This document shows positions 8,288 through 17,099 of a stretch of DNA of 64,000 nt, piece after piece. Below the pieces are notes generated by a model. The model ran no database searches. It worked only from the letters and a program-made list of their open reading frames with translations, and had not been told where the DNA came from. This DNA comes from Natronosporangium sp035305625 (GTDB lineage: Bacteria > Actinomycetota > Actinomycetes > Mycobacteriales > Micromonosporaceae): the NCBI GenBank assembly GCA_963809545.1, contig CAWEKD010000007.1, positions 558,001-622,000 on the forward strand. The letters are read 5' to 3'. Both the position numbers and the translations under genes were made by a program. Numbering within the stretch: the stretch's first letter is position 1; each line of letters starts with the position of its first letter.

Positions 8288-8683
8288 ATGACCGCGCCCC
8301 GGCCGGCGATGCGCCACACCCGACAGCGGGCGGCGGTGTCCGCCCTGTTGAACGAGGTGAAGGGTTTCCACTCCGCGCAGGAGCTGCACGCGATGCTGCG
8401 GCAGCGCGGCGAGCGGGTCGGGCTGACCACGGTCTACCGCACCCTGCAGGGCATGGCGGACGCCGGCGAGGTGGACGTGATGCGTCCGCCCGGCGGCGAG
8501 CACCTCTACCGTCGGTGCAGCCGTGGCCACCACCACCACCTGGTGTGCCGCAAGTGTGGCCGCACGGTGGAGGTGGAGGGGGTGGCGGTGGAGAGCTGGG
8601 CCAGCCGGGTGGCGGAGACCCACGGGTTCGTCGAGGTCGACCACACGGTGGAAATCTTCGGTATCTGTCCGGAGTGCGCCTAG
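8288..8683 (+). CDS. zur: Zinc uptake regulator, Fur family
   Basis: 131 residues, normal for Zur. The N-terminal winged helix includes MRHTRQRAAVSALLNE and GLTTVYRTLQGMADAGEVD, the DNA-reading helix. The regulatory region shows SRGHHHHLVCRKCGRTVEVE and the C-terminal CPECA, two CxxC pairs for structural zinc, plus HxHxxC-like sensor ligands. The ATG at 8288 is preceded by GAGGAGGTAATCGCGCC, a strong ribosome site. With zinc bound it represses importer genes; the palindrome at 5188 is a candidate target. It ends 120 bases before the convergent amidase gene, across a strong hairpin. Confidence 0.93.
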   Translation: MTAPRPAMRHTRQRAAVSALLNEVKGFHSAQELHAMLRQRGERVGLTTVYRTLQGMADAGEVDVMRPPGGEHLYRRCSRGHHHHLVCRKCGRTVEVEGVAVESWASRVAETHGFVEVDHTVEIFGICPECA

Positions 8684-8754
8684 CGCGCACCCTCTGCCGG
8701 AACCCGCTTCAGACACCCATCCGGGCAGCCCCGATCTCCGGCCTGATCATGCGA

Positions 8755-8791
8755 GTGCCCTTCCGGTCGGCCGGGCCGACCGGAAGGGCAC
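8755..8791. terminator. Bidirectional terminator, 37-base palindrome after zur
   Basis: The arms at 8755-8772 and 8774-8791 are exact reverse complements around a single central G (GTGCCCTTCCGGTCGGCC and its complement). In RNA a few central pairs would open to form the loop. It lies between convergent stop codons (zur plus, amidase minus). Confidence 0.85.
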
Positions 8792-8803
8792 CTACCGAGA
8801 CCC

Positions 8804-9937
8804 TCAGCTACGGATCCGGATCGCGTCAGCGATGACGTAGCCCGTGCCGGAGGTCCACCGGCTGACCCCCACCACGTTGCGGTCACCGGCCGCCAGGTGG
8901 AACCGGCCGAGGTTGACCCACCGGCCGCCGTTGGTGCGCTGGTTGACGTGGACGGTCTGGTTGCCGCTGCTGGTCACGATCACGTACGGCGTACGGTCGT
9001 TGTAACCAGAGTTCGCTGGCCACCAGGCGTCCACGTAGTACTGGCCGGAGGACGGGATGTTGACCCGGTACCAGGACGCGTCGCTGGCGAGCACCGGGTT
9101 GGCGAAGTGGTAGTAGGACCCGTACTTCTGGCTGGAGTAGGACGAGGTGCTCCAGTCCTGGCCACGGGTGAACCGGGAGGAGGTGGAGTCGACGATGGTG
9201 GAGAAGCCGCCACCGCCGCCACCGCTCATCTTGGCCGCCACTTCGCTCCGCAGCTGCGGCAACCGGCTGTACAGCACGTTGCCCGGGCAGGCGGTGGAGC
9301 TGAAGTCCCGGTGCCCGTAGATCCGGCTGGGCGAGATGCCGTACTGCTGGCAGATGTAGGCGCACATGTGCACCAGCGAGTTCCACAGTGCGCTGGTGGG
9401 AGCGACCGAGGTGTACGTGCCCTCGTTCTCGATCCCGATCGAGGAGGTGTTGGCGCCCGGGGCGTGCACCCCCTGCGGGAAGGAGGTGCCGCCCTGCAAC
9501 CGGGACAGGCTCTGATACCGGCCCTCCATGATGTAACCGCCTCGGCTGATGGTGAACTGCTGGCCGGAGTCGGCCCAGCCGTTGTTGTCCATGTGCCAGT
9601 TCTGGATGGCCCGGGACAACTGGAACGCCCACGACTGGGAGTAGTCGGTGACGTTCCCGGTGGCGGTGTGGTGAATGACGATCTTGTCAGGCCGGTAGTT
9701 GAGGATCGGGATGGTGCCCCGGGGGGAGCGGGCGCCCCAGGCGCTCCGACTGTAGATGGTGGGGGCGGACACCGCGGCCTGCGCCGGGGAGGCGGGGCCG
9801 AGGGTGGCCCCGGCCAGCGCCCCGCTGCCGAGGGCGGCGGCACCGACACCGAGCAGCATCGCGCCCCGCAGCATCGCGCGGCGGGAGACGGCGGCCGCTC
9901 TCTCCTCGCATTCCGGATCGAATTCCGGCGTGTACAT
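8804..9937 (-). CDS. Secreted N-acetylmuramoyl-L-alanine amidase (PGRP type) with golvesin-like C-terminal domain
   Basis: 377 residues from ATG 9937, preceded by GGAAGGAG nine bases away; a longer frame to 10021 lacks such a site. Residues 17-54 are a Tat-like signal (SRRAMLRG, then a hydrophobic core, AQA cleavage). The amidase domain spans about 58-245: KIVIHHTATGNVTDYS carries the first zinc His, NSSIGIENEG-like SIGIENEGTY is conserved, and YGHRDFSSTACPG carries the second His and the Cys ligand. After a Gly-rich linker, residues 255-377 form a beta-rich domain ending WTSGTGYVIADAIRI, typical of golvesin C-terminal domains. It would cut the peptide stem from cell-wall glycan. The adjacent hydrolase shares this last domain. 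Confidence 0.92.
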   Translation of the reverse strand: MYTPEFDPECEERAAAVSRRAMLRGAMLLGVGAAALGSGALAGATLGPASPAQAAVSAPTIYSRSAWGARSPRGTIPILNYRPDKIVIHHTATGNVTDYSQSWAFQLSRAIQNWHMDNNGWADSGQQFTISRGGYIMEGRYQSLSRLQGGTSFPQGVHAPGANTSSIGIENEGTYTSVAPTSALWNSLVHMCAYICQQYGISPSRIYGHRDFSSTACPGNVLYSRLPQLRSEVAAKMSGGGGGGFSTIVDSTSSRFTRGQDWSTSSYSSQKYGSYYHFANPVLASDASWYRVNIPSSGQYYVDAWWPANSGYNDRTPYVIVTSSGNQTVHVNQRTNGGRWVNLGRFHLAAGDRNVVGVSRWTSGTGYVIADAIRIRS

Positions 9938-10017
9938 GGGGGATTCTCCTTCCGACGGGGGACGGGGGGTGGACCGGGCCGGCTCGAAAGGGCGCCGGCC
10001 CGGCCGGGGATGAGAAG

Positions 10018-12048
10018 TCACACCCGGGTGATCCGGACCGCGTCAGCGATCACGTAGCCGCTGGTGGCGGTCCACCGGCTCACCCCTACGACGTTCCGGT
10101 CGCCGGCGGCCAACTGGAACGTGCCCAGGTCGACCCACTGGCCGCCTCCGGAACGTTGATCCACATGGACCACCTCGGTACCGGTGGTGGTCACCACCAG
10201 GTACGGGGTCTGGGAGTTGTAGCCCGAGTTGGACGGGTACCACACCTGCACCCGGTACGTACCGGTCTGCGGGATGGTGAACCGGTACCAGGCCGGGTCA
10301 CTCGCCGAGACGGGATCGGCGAACCGGTAGCTCGGGCCGTACTTCTCCGGCGACCAGGAGGAGGTGCCCCAGTTGCCGCTCGCGGTGAACCGGCCCGGGG
10401 TGGTGGTGCTCACGATCTCGTCGTAGCTACCACCGCCACCGCCCACCGTGCGACCAGCGCTGGGGTTGCTCTCGTGATGGCGGCGGTCCAGGGCGGTCAC
10501 ATGGTAGGTGTAGGTGCCGTTCGGGTCGGCGGTCCGGTCGGTGTACGAGGTGCCGCGGACGGTCGCGATCAGATTGCTGGCGTCGGCGAACGCGCACGGA
10601 TCGGTCGGTCCGCTGCCGTCCACCCGGTACACCGCGTAGTAGGTCGGGTTGCCGCTGCCCTGCCAGCGGAGCTGGACCCCGGCGCTGGTGCGGGTGGCGG
10701 AGGTGATGGTCGGGGTCGGGGGCGCGCTCCACCCAGGTGGCTGGCCACGGGGATCAGCGCCGGCCGGGGGTAGTGGTCGTTGGACAGCCGGGTCATCGCC
10801 CCGATCCGGTCAGCCCGGACGTCCTTGGCGCTGAAGTGGATGTCCCCCCGCACCTGGGGATAGTCGGCGGTTGAGGTACAGGTGGTTGGAGAGCTCCGCG
10901 GGGTTCTGCCAGGCCGGATCCTCACCCGCCCCGCCGGCGCGGTAGGTGGCTTGCCCGATGTAGAGCTGGACGTGGGTGCCGGAGACCACCTCCGACCACC
11001 AGGGCACCAGCACCGCGTAGTCCGCTACGGAGAAGCCGATGTGCCAGTAGATCTGTGGGGCGATGTAGTCGACCCACCCCTGCCGGACCCACCGGCGGGA
11101 GTCGGCGTAGATGGCGTCGTAGGACTGTAGCCCGCTGGTGGCCGACCCGAGCGGGTCCGTGGATTTGTTGCGCCAGATCCCGAACGGGCTGATGCCGAAC
11201 TTCACCCAGGGCTTGGCCTGGTGGATGCTCTGGCTGAGCTCCTGGATCAGCAGGTTGACGTTGTGACGGCGCCAGTCGCCGATGTTGTTGAATCCGCCGC
11301 CGTACCGCGCGTAGGTGTCCGCGTCCGGGATCGGCACCCCGGAGACCGGGTACGGGTAGAAATAGTCGTCGAAGTGGACGCCGTCGATGTCGTAGTTGGT
11401 GACCGCGTGCATGATGGCGTTGCGGACGTGCTGCCGGACCGCCGGGATACCCGGGTTGTAGTAAAGTTGTCCATTGTAGGCAAATGCCCAGTCCGGGTTC
11501 TGCCGCACCGGGTGACTGGCGTGGAGCCGACTCCGGTCGGTGTGGGTGGCGACCCGGTACGGGTTGAACCAGGCGTGGAGCTCCAGGTTGCGGGCGTGCG
11601 CCTCCTGTACCAGGAAGGCCAACGGGTCGTACCCGGGATGGGCGCCCTGGGTGCCGGTCAACCAGTGGGACCACGGCTCGTACGGCGAAGGCCAGAACGC
11701 GTCCGCGGTGGGGCGCACCTGGACGATCACCGCGTTGAAGTGGTGCGCCTCCGCCAGATCCAGCCAGGCCCGGAACTCGGCCTGCTGCGCCGCGACGCTG
11801 AGGCCGGTCCGACTAGGCCAGTCGAGGTTGGCCACGCTGGCGATCCACATGGCGCGGAACTGACGCTTGGGGGTAGCTGGGTCCACCTCACAGGCGGCCG
11901 GCGCGGCGGCCAGCGTGGCTGTGGAGCCGGACAGGCCAGCGGCCACCACTCCGCTGGCGAGCAGAAGCACCGCGGCCAGCACGATGTACCGCAGGCGGGT
12001 AGGTCGGGATCGGAGCGAGACGGCCGGCCGGTTCACGGGAGCCTCCAC
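10018..12048 (-). pseudogene. Secreted GH10-like (GHL10/DUF187) glycosyl hydrolase with FN3 and golvesin domains, two frame changes as sequenced
   Basis: Reading from 12048: residues 20-42 are a signal or membrane segment. A GHL10 catalytic domain follows, with RAMWIASVANLDWPS, HFNAVIVQVRPTADAFWPS, LELHAWFNPYRVATH, and DGVHFDDYFYPYPV with likely catalytic acids. The frame is lost near 10872 (one extra C after LYLNR) and continues in the next frame as DYPQVRGDIHFSAKDVRADR to about 10735. There two extra bases return it to the first frame: APPTPTITSATRTSAGVQLRW (a fibronectin type III domain), then a golvesin-like domain ending VIADAVRITRV. Rejoined it is about 675 residues. Probably cell-wall glycan hydrolysis, though the substrate is inferred. 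Its C-terminal domain closely matches the amidase next door. Confidence 0.8.
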
Positions 12049-12352
12049 GAGCCATGTGATCTAGATCGTATGGAGAAAAGCTAAGTGACATAGCCACATG
12101 TGTCTAGACCACTCTGGTCGATTCGTACCACTAATAAAAAAAGATCGTCTATGAAGCGCTCCCACGAACTACCTGGTCATCGCTTCACTACCCCGCCCCA
12201 CCAGCCACGATCACTAGGGGTACACATTGACCGCTAACTACGTAGTAGTCAACGCTGACACCGCCCTGTCCCCCGACCGGGGCACGGACCGGCGCGGGCG
12301 CCCCGGTCGAGCCTCCTGGCAGCGGTGCGCGCACCGGCACCCGACCCGGTGA
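12049..12352. other. 304-base gene-free region upstream of the GH10-like gene and downstream of uppS
   Basis: Bases about 12060-12190 are A/T-rich, including an AATAAAAAAAGATC stretch near 12132-12146, and probably hold the promoter of the minus-strand hydrolase. A CTACGTAG palindrome is at about 12238-12245, and CGGTGCGCGCACCG at 12323-12336 is a loopless palindrome. No reading frame, RNA gene or clear terminator is supported. Confidence 0.4.
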
Positions 12353-13120
12353 CTACGCCGCCCCGAACCGGCGCTCCCGCTTGGCGAACAGCTCACAGGC
12401 GTACCACAGATGCCGCCGATCGAAGTCCGGCCACAGTGTGTCCAGATAGACGTGCTCGGCGTATACCGACTGCCAGGGGAGGAAGTTGGAGGTGCGTTGC
12501 TCGCCGGAAGGGCGCAGGAACAGATCCACCTCCGGCATCGACGGCTGGTACAGGTACCGGGCGAACAGCTTCTCGTCCACCTGCTCGGGGCGCAGCCGGC
12601 CGGCGGCGACCTCCCGCGCAATCGCCGCCGCGGCGTCGGCGATCTCCGCCTGCCCGCCGTAGTTGACGCAGAACTGTAGCGTCAGGGTCGAGTTGTGTCG
12701 GGTCATCTCCTCCGCCGCGCGCAGCTCCCGCAGCACGCTCTTCCACAGCCGGGTCTCCCGGCCCGCCCACAGCACCCGTACCCCTAGCTCGGCCAGCTCG
12801 TCCCGGCGGCGGCGAATGGTGTCCCGGTTGAAGTTCATCAGCCACCGGACCTCCTCCGGTGACCGACGCCAGTTCTCGGTGGAGAACGCATACACCGAGA
12901 GGTAGGGGATCCCCAGCTCCAACGCGCCGTGCACGGTGTCGTACAGCGCGAGCTCACCCCGCTCGTGGCCTTTCGTGCGGGGCATCCCACGCTGCTTGGC
13001 CCACCGCCCATTGCCGTCCATCACGATGGCGACGTGCCGCGGCAGCGCCTCCGGCGGCAGCGCCGGTGGGCGCGCACCGGACGGGTGCGGTGACGGCGGC
13101 CGGACAGGCTTGCGGGTCAC
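12353..13120 (-). CDS. uppS: Isoprenyl transferase (cis-prenyl diphosphate synthase)
   Basis: 255 residues from GTG 13118-13120, which overlaps the recO stop (GTGA) and has GGGGAGG just upstream. It adds isopentenyl units in cis to make the C50/C55 prenyl diphosphate used as carrier lipid for cell-wall precursors. Motifs: HVAIVMDGNGRWAKQRGM with the catalytic Asp, ENWRRSPEEVRWLM, and LFLRPSGEQRTSNFLPWQSV near the C terminus, where Arg residues bind diphosphate. No membrane segment; it acts peripherally at the membrane. Last gene of the era-recO-uppS group. Whether it makes deca- or undecaprenyl diphosphate cannot be read from the sequence. Confidence 0.96.
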   Translation of the reverse strand: MTRKPVRPPSPHPSGARPPALPPEALPRHVAIVMDGNGRWAKQRGMPRTKGHERGELALYDTVHGALELGIPYLSVYAFSTENWRRSPEEVRWLMNFNRDTIRRRRDELAELGVRVLWAGRETRLWKSVLRELRAAEEMTRHNSTLTLQFCVNYGGQAEIADAAAAIAREVAAGRLRPEQVDEKLFARYLYQPSMPEVDLFLRPSGEQRTSNFLPWQSVYAEHVYLDTLWPDFDRRHLWYACELFAKRERRFGAA

Positions 13121-13890
13121 CGATCCTCCCCTCGATCGACCAGCGGCAGAGATCGTAACCCGCGCTCCAAGTGCCACTGAAGGTGCGCCGCCACCAGCCC
13201 CGCGGCCTGCCGCCGCACCGCCGGCTCCGCGGCTTCCGCGGTCTCCCAGTCCCCGCTGGCCAGCGCCGCCATCAACGTCAACGTAGCCGGAGCGGGATGG
13301 GCCGCCCCCGGCGGTCGGCACTGCCCGCACACCGACCCGCCGGCCGGCACCGAGAACGCCCGGTGTGGGCCGGGCGTGCCGCACACCGCGCACTCGGTCA
13401 ACGCCGGCGCCCACCCCGCCAGCGCCATCGCCCGGAGCAGGTACGCGTCCAGAATCAGCGGAGAAGGGTGCCGACCCGCCGCCAACGCGGTCAACGCCCC
13501 CAGGGTGAGCCGGAACAGCCGCGGCGCCGGCTCCCCCTCCTCCGGCGTCAGCCGCTCGGCGGTCTCCGTGATCGCGCTGGCCGCGGTGTAGCGCGGATAG
13601 TCGGACATCAGTCGCCCACCCAGCAGCGCGATCCCGACCGCCTGCGACACGGTGTGCAGCGACCGGTTGGCGTGCTCCCCCACCGGGGCGGCCAACTGCA
13701 GCTCCACGTGCCCGAACGGCTCCAACCGGGCGCCGAACTTGGACGTGGTCCGCCGTACCCCCCGGGCCACCGCCCGGACCCGGCCATGGCGGCGAGTCAG
13801 CAGCGTAATGATCCGGTCAGACTCGCCCAGCTTCTGCGTACGCAACACCACCGCGTCGTCGCGGTAGAGCTGGCGGCGATACCCGGTCAC
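13117..13890 (-). CDS. recO: DNA repair protein RecO
   Basis: 257 residues from GTG 13888-13890 (VTGYRRQLYRDDAVVLRTQK); an upstream GTG at 13932 would add 14 poorly conserved residues. RecO helps load RecA through RecFOR. The N-terminal OB fold shows LGESDRIITLLTRRHGRVRAVA and RRTTSKFGARLEPF. The helical C-terminal part carries a zinc site, CAVCGTPGPH and VCGQC, as in Gram-positive RecO. The start has GGTGGGGA about ten bases upstream. Its stop overlaps the uppS start. The neighbours era and uppS are the usual actinobacterial ones. Confidence 0.92.
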   Translation of the reverse strand: MTGYRRQLYRDDAVVLRTQKLGESDRIITLLTRRHGRVRAVARGVRRTTSKFGARLEPFGHVELQLAAPVGEHANRSLHTVSQAVGIALLGGRLMSDYPRYTAASAITETAERLTPEEGEPAPRLFRLTLGALTALAAGRHPSPLILDAYLLRAMALAGWAPALTECAVCGTPGPHRAFSVPAGGSVCGQCRPPGAAHPAPATLTLMAALASGDWETAEAAEPAVRRQAAGLVAAHLQWHLERGLRSLPLVDRGEDR

Positions 13891-13959
13891 TCGGCCATTG
13901 TCCCCACCGTCGCCTGGACCGCCGGCGCCCACTCCCCGGGACGCCGTACCAGCGACCGG

Positions 13960-14853
13960 TCAGAACCCCAGCCTGCGCAGCTGCTTCGGGTCACGCTGCC
14001 AGTCCTTGGCCACGCGTACGTGCAGGTCCAGATAGACCCGGGTGCCGAGCAGCCGCTCGATCTCGGCCCGAGCCCGCGTGCCGACCTCCTTCAGGCGGGA
14101 TCCCTGGCGCCCGATCACGATCGCCTTCTGGCTGGGCCGCTCCACGTACACGTCGGCGTAGATGCGAGTGAGGTGCTCCTCCCGCTGGATCTCCTCCACC
14201 AGCACCGCGATCGAGTGCGGCAGCTCGTCCCGCACCCCCTCCAGCGCCGCCTCCCGGATCAGCTCGGCCACCAGCACCTGCTCCGGCTCTTCGGTGATCA
14301 TCTCGTCCGGATACAGCTGGGGCGACTCCGGCAGGTGGGAGATCATCACGTCCACCAGCTCGGTCACCCCTTCGCCGGAGACCGCGCTGACCGGTACCAC
14401 CGCGGCGAAGTCACCCAGCTCCGCCACGGCCGCCAGCTGTTCCAGCAGCCGCGCCCGATTCACCAAGTCGATCTTGGTAACCACCGCGATCAAGGTGGCC
14501 CGCAGCGAGGCGATCTCCCCGCTGATGAACCGGTCCCCCGGCCCCACACGCTGATCGGCCGGCAGGCACAACCCCACCACGTCCACCTCGCTCCAGGTGG
14601 CGCGGACCAGGTCATTCAAGCGCTGCCCCAGCAAGGTCCGGGGGCGGTGCATCCCGGGGGTGTCCACCAGGACCAATTGCGAGTCGGGTCGGTGCAGCAC
14701 CCCCCGAATCACGTGCCGCGTGGTCTGCGGCTTGGTGGAGGTGATGGCGATCTTCTGCCCGACGATCGCGTTCATCAGGGTGGACTTACCGGCGTTCGGG
14801 CGCCCCACGAAGCAGGCGAACCCGGCCCGGTACGGCGTGCGTTCGGTAGCCAC
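13960..14853 (-). CDS. era: GTPase Era, 16S rRNA/30S assembly factor
   Basis: 297 residues from GTG 14851-14853 (VATERTPYRAGFACFVGRPN); a longer frame to 14922 overlaps the upstream gene. Era binds the 3' end of 16S rRNA and couples 30S maturation to GTP hydrolysis. G1 is GRPNAGKST, G3 DTPG in LVDTPGMHRPRTL, and G4 TKID in AVVTKIDL; the C-terminal KH domain contains GRQGSRLKEVGTRARAEI. Length and order are canonical. It lies 10 bases after the cytidine-deaminase-like gene and 69 bases before recO. Confidence 0.96.
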   Translation of the reverse strand: MATERTPYRAGFACFVGRPNAGKSTLMNAIVGQKIAITSTKPQTTRHVIRGVLHRPDSQLVLVDTPGMHRPRTLLGQRLNDLVRATWSEVDVVGLCLPADQRVGPGDRFISGEIASLRATLIAVVTKIDLVNRARLLEQLAAVAELGDFAAVVPVSAVSGEGVTELVDVMISHLPESPQLYPDEMITEEPEQVLVAELIREAALEGVRDELPHSIAVLVEEIQREEHLTRIYADVYVERPSQKAIVIGRQGSRLKEVGTRARAEIERLLGTRVYLDLHVRVAKDWQRDPKQLRRLGF

Positions 14854-14863
14854 TCCGCCCCCG

Positions 14864-15253
14864 TCAATCCTGGACCGTACCGAGCACGCGCCCGTCCGGA
14901 CCGGCCACGTGGATCGGCGCATGCGCGGCCAGATCCCGCACCGCCTGTCGCCCGGCCGCGTCCAGGGTCGACGCCTCCGTGACCACAGCGGCGGCCTCCA
15001 GCGTGCTGGCCCCCGCCGCCACCGCCTGGGCCACCGCTAGCTGCAGCGCGGTCAGGTGCAGCGACGGCAGCGCCACACTCGCCGCCGCGTACGTGCGGCC
15101 GTCCCCGTCCCGGACCGCCGCCCCCTCCACCGCACCGATCCGGGCGCGGGCCGCCCGGGCCAACGTCACCAGCTTGGTGTCCTCGCTGTCCAGCTCGACT
15201 CCGTTGCCCACTCCGGCCGCCCCGTCCCGGCTCCGCGCCGCCGGCTCACGCAT
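14864..15253 (-). CDS. Cytidine deaminase-like protein lacking the zinc-site motifs
   Basis: 129 residues from ATG 15251-15253, overlapping the stop of the CBS-domain exporter by eight bases. The segment LVTLARAARARIGAVEGAAVR, then GRTYAAASVALPSLHLTALQ and AVVTEAS, follow the first half of the cytidine deaminase fold. The zinc-binding His/Cys-Ala-Glu and P-C-x-x-C motifs are absent; the protein contains no cysteine. Such proteins sit between the exporter and era in several actinobacteria and are annotated as cytidine deaminase, but this one is unlikely to be a zinc deaminase. Its role may be structural or regulatory; unknown. Confidence 0.75.
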   Translation of the reverse strand: MREPAARSRDGAAGVGNGVELDSEDTKLVTLARAARARIGAVEGAAVRDGDGRTYAAASVALPSLHLTALQLAVAQAVAAGASTLEAAAVVTEASTLDAAGRQAVRDLAAHAPIHVAGPDGRVLGTVQD

Positions 15254-16616
15254 CCGCTGCCTGCCTCTCCTCAGTCCGTGTCGGCTCCGTCTCATCCTGC
15301 ACTGGGCGTACCAGCACCGTATCGATCCGGTTCCGACGCCCGGTGGTGCCCTCGGCTACCAGCCGTAGCCCGTTGATGGTGGCGGTCGCCCCCGGAATCG
15401 GTACCCGCCCCAACAGTTGGGCGAGCAGCCCGGCGACCGTATCCACCTCCTCGGCCGGCAGGGTCACCCCGAACCGCTCCCCGAGCGCCTCGATCGGCAG
15501 CCGGGCGGAAACCCGGACCGCGCCGTCCGGCAACTCCTGGATCGGCGGCAGCTCCACGTCATATTCGTCGGTGATCTCGCCGACGATCTCTTCCACGATG
15601 TCTTCGATCGTGACCAGACCGGCGGTGCCGCCGTACTCGTCCACCACCACCGCCAGGTGCACCCGGGCCGCCTGCATCTCCGACAACAGGTCGTCCACCG
15701 GCTTGGACTCGGGGACGAACACCGCCTCCCGCATCACCTGGTCAACGGTGACCCGGTCGGCCTCATCCGTGTCCGCCCGCAACACCCGTCGGGCGAGGTC
15801 CTTGAGATAGGCCACCCCGCGAATGTCGTCCACCCCGCTACCGATCACCGGAATACGGGAGAAACCGGACCGTAGCGCCAGCGCCAACGCCTGCCGGACA
15901 GTCTTGTCCGCCTCGATCCAGACCATCTCGGTGCGGGGGACCATCACCTCCCGGGCGACGGTCTCCCCCAGTCGGAACACCGAGTAGATCATCTCGCGCT
16001 CGCCCTGTTCGACCGCGCCGCTCTCCCGAGCCAGGTCGACCAGTTCCCGCAGCTCCACGGTGCGGTCGGTCTCGTGCCCGTCCGGTCCGGGAGACACAAA
16101 CGGGCCCTCCCGGAAGCCTCGGCCGAGCGTGAGAGCGTTCCCGAGCCAGATCAGCAGCGACGCCAGCGGCCCCAGGGCACGCCCCAACCACCGCACCACC
16201 GGGGCGGTGACCCGACCCACCCGGTAGGCCTGCTGTCGACCCACGGTCCGCGGCGCCACCCCCACCACCACGAAGCTGACCAGCGTCATCGCCCCGGCGG
16301 TGATCAAGGCGGCGACCCACCCCACCCCGTAGGTGTCCACCGCCACCAGCGCTACCAAGGTGGTGGCGGTCAACTCACACAGCAGTCGGATCAGCAGCAA
16401 CAGGTTGAGGTAGCGGGGGCGGTCCGCGGCCACCGCCGCGAGCGCGCTCGCGCCCCGTACCCCTTCCGCGGCCAGGGCACGCGCCCGCGCCGCCGACACC
16501 GCCCCGATCGCGGCGTCGGCCATCGCCATCAGGCCGGCCACCACCACCAGACCGGCCGCCCACCCCAACAGGACCAGGTCGGGTAAAGAAGACCCTTCAC
16601 CAGACATGGCGCTCAC
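15246..16616 (-). CDS. CNNM/HlyC-CorC family membrane protein with CBS pair
   Basis: 456 residues. GTG 16614-16616 overlaps the ybeY stop (GTGA); ATG 16605-16607 is the alternative. The N-terminal DUF21/CNNM domain has about four membrane helices (VLLGWAAGLVVVAGLMAMAD, YLNLLLLIRLLCELTATTLV, further ones to about 165). The cytoplasmic CBS pair covers about 205-335 (VMVPRTEMVWIEAD, HLAVVVDEYGGTAGLVTIED). The CorC_HlyC domain ends the protein. The family is linked to Mg/Co efflux or resistance; the older hemolysin name is misleading. It is co-directional with ybeY and phoH, the usual arrangement. Confidence 0.93.
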   Translation of the reverse strand: MSAMSGEGSSLPDLVLLGWAAGLVVVAGLMAMADAAIGAVSAARARALAAEGVRGASALAAVAADRPRYLNLLLLIRLLCELTATTLVALVAVDTYGVGWVAALITAGAMTLVSFVVVGVAPRTVGRQQAYRVGRVTAPVVRWLGRALGPLASLLIWLGNALTLGRGFREGPFVSPGPDGHETDRTVELRELVDLARESGAVEQGEREMIYSVFRLGETVAREVMVPRTEMVWIEADKTVRQALALALRSGFSRIPVIGSGVDDIRGVAYLKDLARRVLRADTDEADRVTVDQVMREAVFVPESKPVDDLLSEMQAARVHLAVVVDEYGGTAGLVTIEDIVEEIVGEITDEYDVELPPIQELPDGAVRVSARLPIEALGERFGVTLPAEEVDTVAGLLAQLLGRVPIPGATATINGLRLVAEGTTGRRNRIDTVLVRPVQDETEPTRTEERQAADA

Positions 16617-17077
16617 CCGGTCCGCGCCTGCCGCCAGCTCTCCAGCAGGCGCGCCTGCAGCGCGAACATCTCCCGTTCCTCCTCGGGTTCCGCATGGTCG
16701 TAACCGAGCAGGTGCAAAACGCCGTGCACGGTCAGGAGCGCCAGCTCGTCAGCGGCGCTGTGACCGGCGGAGGTGGCCTGCTGGCTGGCCACCTCCGGAC
16801 ACAGCACGATGTCGCCCAGCAGCGCGGGCTCCTCACCGTGCTCGCCCGGCCCCTGGTCGAATCCGCCCTCATCCAGCGGGAAGGCGAGTACGTCGGTGGG
16901 GCCGTCCCCACCCATCCAGCGGTGGTTGAGGTCGGTCATGTAGTCGACATCGACCAGCAAGATCGAGAGCTCCGCGAGCGGGCTGACCCCGATCTCGTCC
17001 AACGCGTGCCGGGCCACGTCCTGGATGGCGTCGGTGTCGACCTCCATCCCTGACTCGTTCGCTATTTCGATGGACAC
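16613..17077 (-). CDS. ybeY: Endoribonuclease YbeY, rRNA maturation factor
   Basis: 154 residues from GTG 17075-17077 (VSIEIANESGMEVDTDAIQD). It is a zinc-dependent single-strand endoribonuclease acting in 16S rRNA 3' processing and ribosome quality control. The signature HGVLHLLGYDH (H-G-x-L-H-L-x-G-Y-D-H) is complete near residue 118 and provides three His ligands. DVDYMTDLNHRWMGGDGPTD upstream is also conserved. The ribosome site is weak, so the start is less certain than the gene. It lies 22 bases after phoH and overlaps the following exporter gene. Confidence 0.94.
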   Translation of the reverse strand: MSIEIANESGMEVDTDAIQDVARHALDEIGVSPLAELSILLVDVDYMTDLNHRWMGGDGPTDVLAFPLDEGGFDQGPGEHGEEPALLGDIVLCPEVASQQATSAGHSAADELALLTVHGVLHLLGYDHAEPEEEREMFALQARLLESWRQARTG

Positions 17078-17099
17078 GGGTGTGCTCGTAGCCTGCCTC

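Noticed and set aside
12323..12336. CGGTGCGCGCACCG palindrome after uppS
   Set aside because: No loop for a terminator and common in GC-rich DNA; not called as a feature.
13171..14982. 603-codon plus-strand frame across recO and era
   Set aside because: Crosses two recognised minus-strand genes and has no family features.
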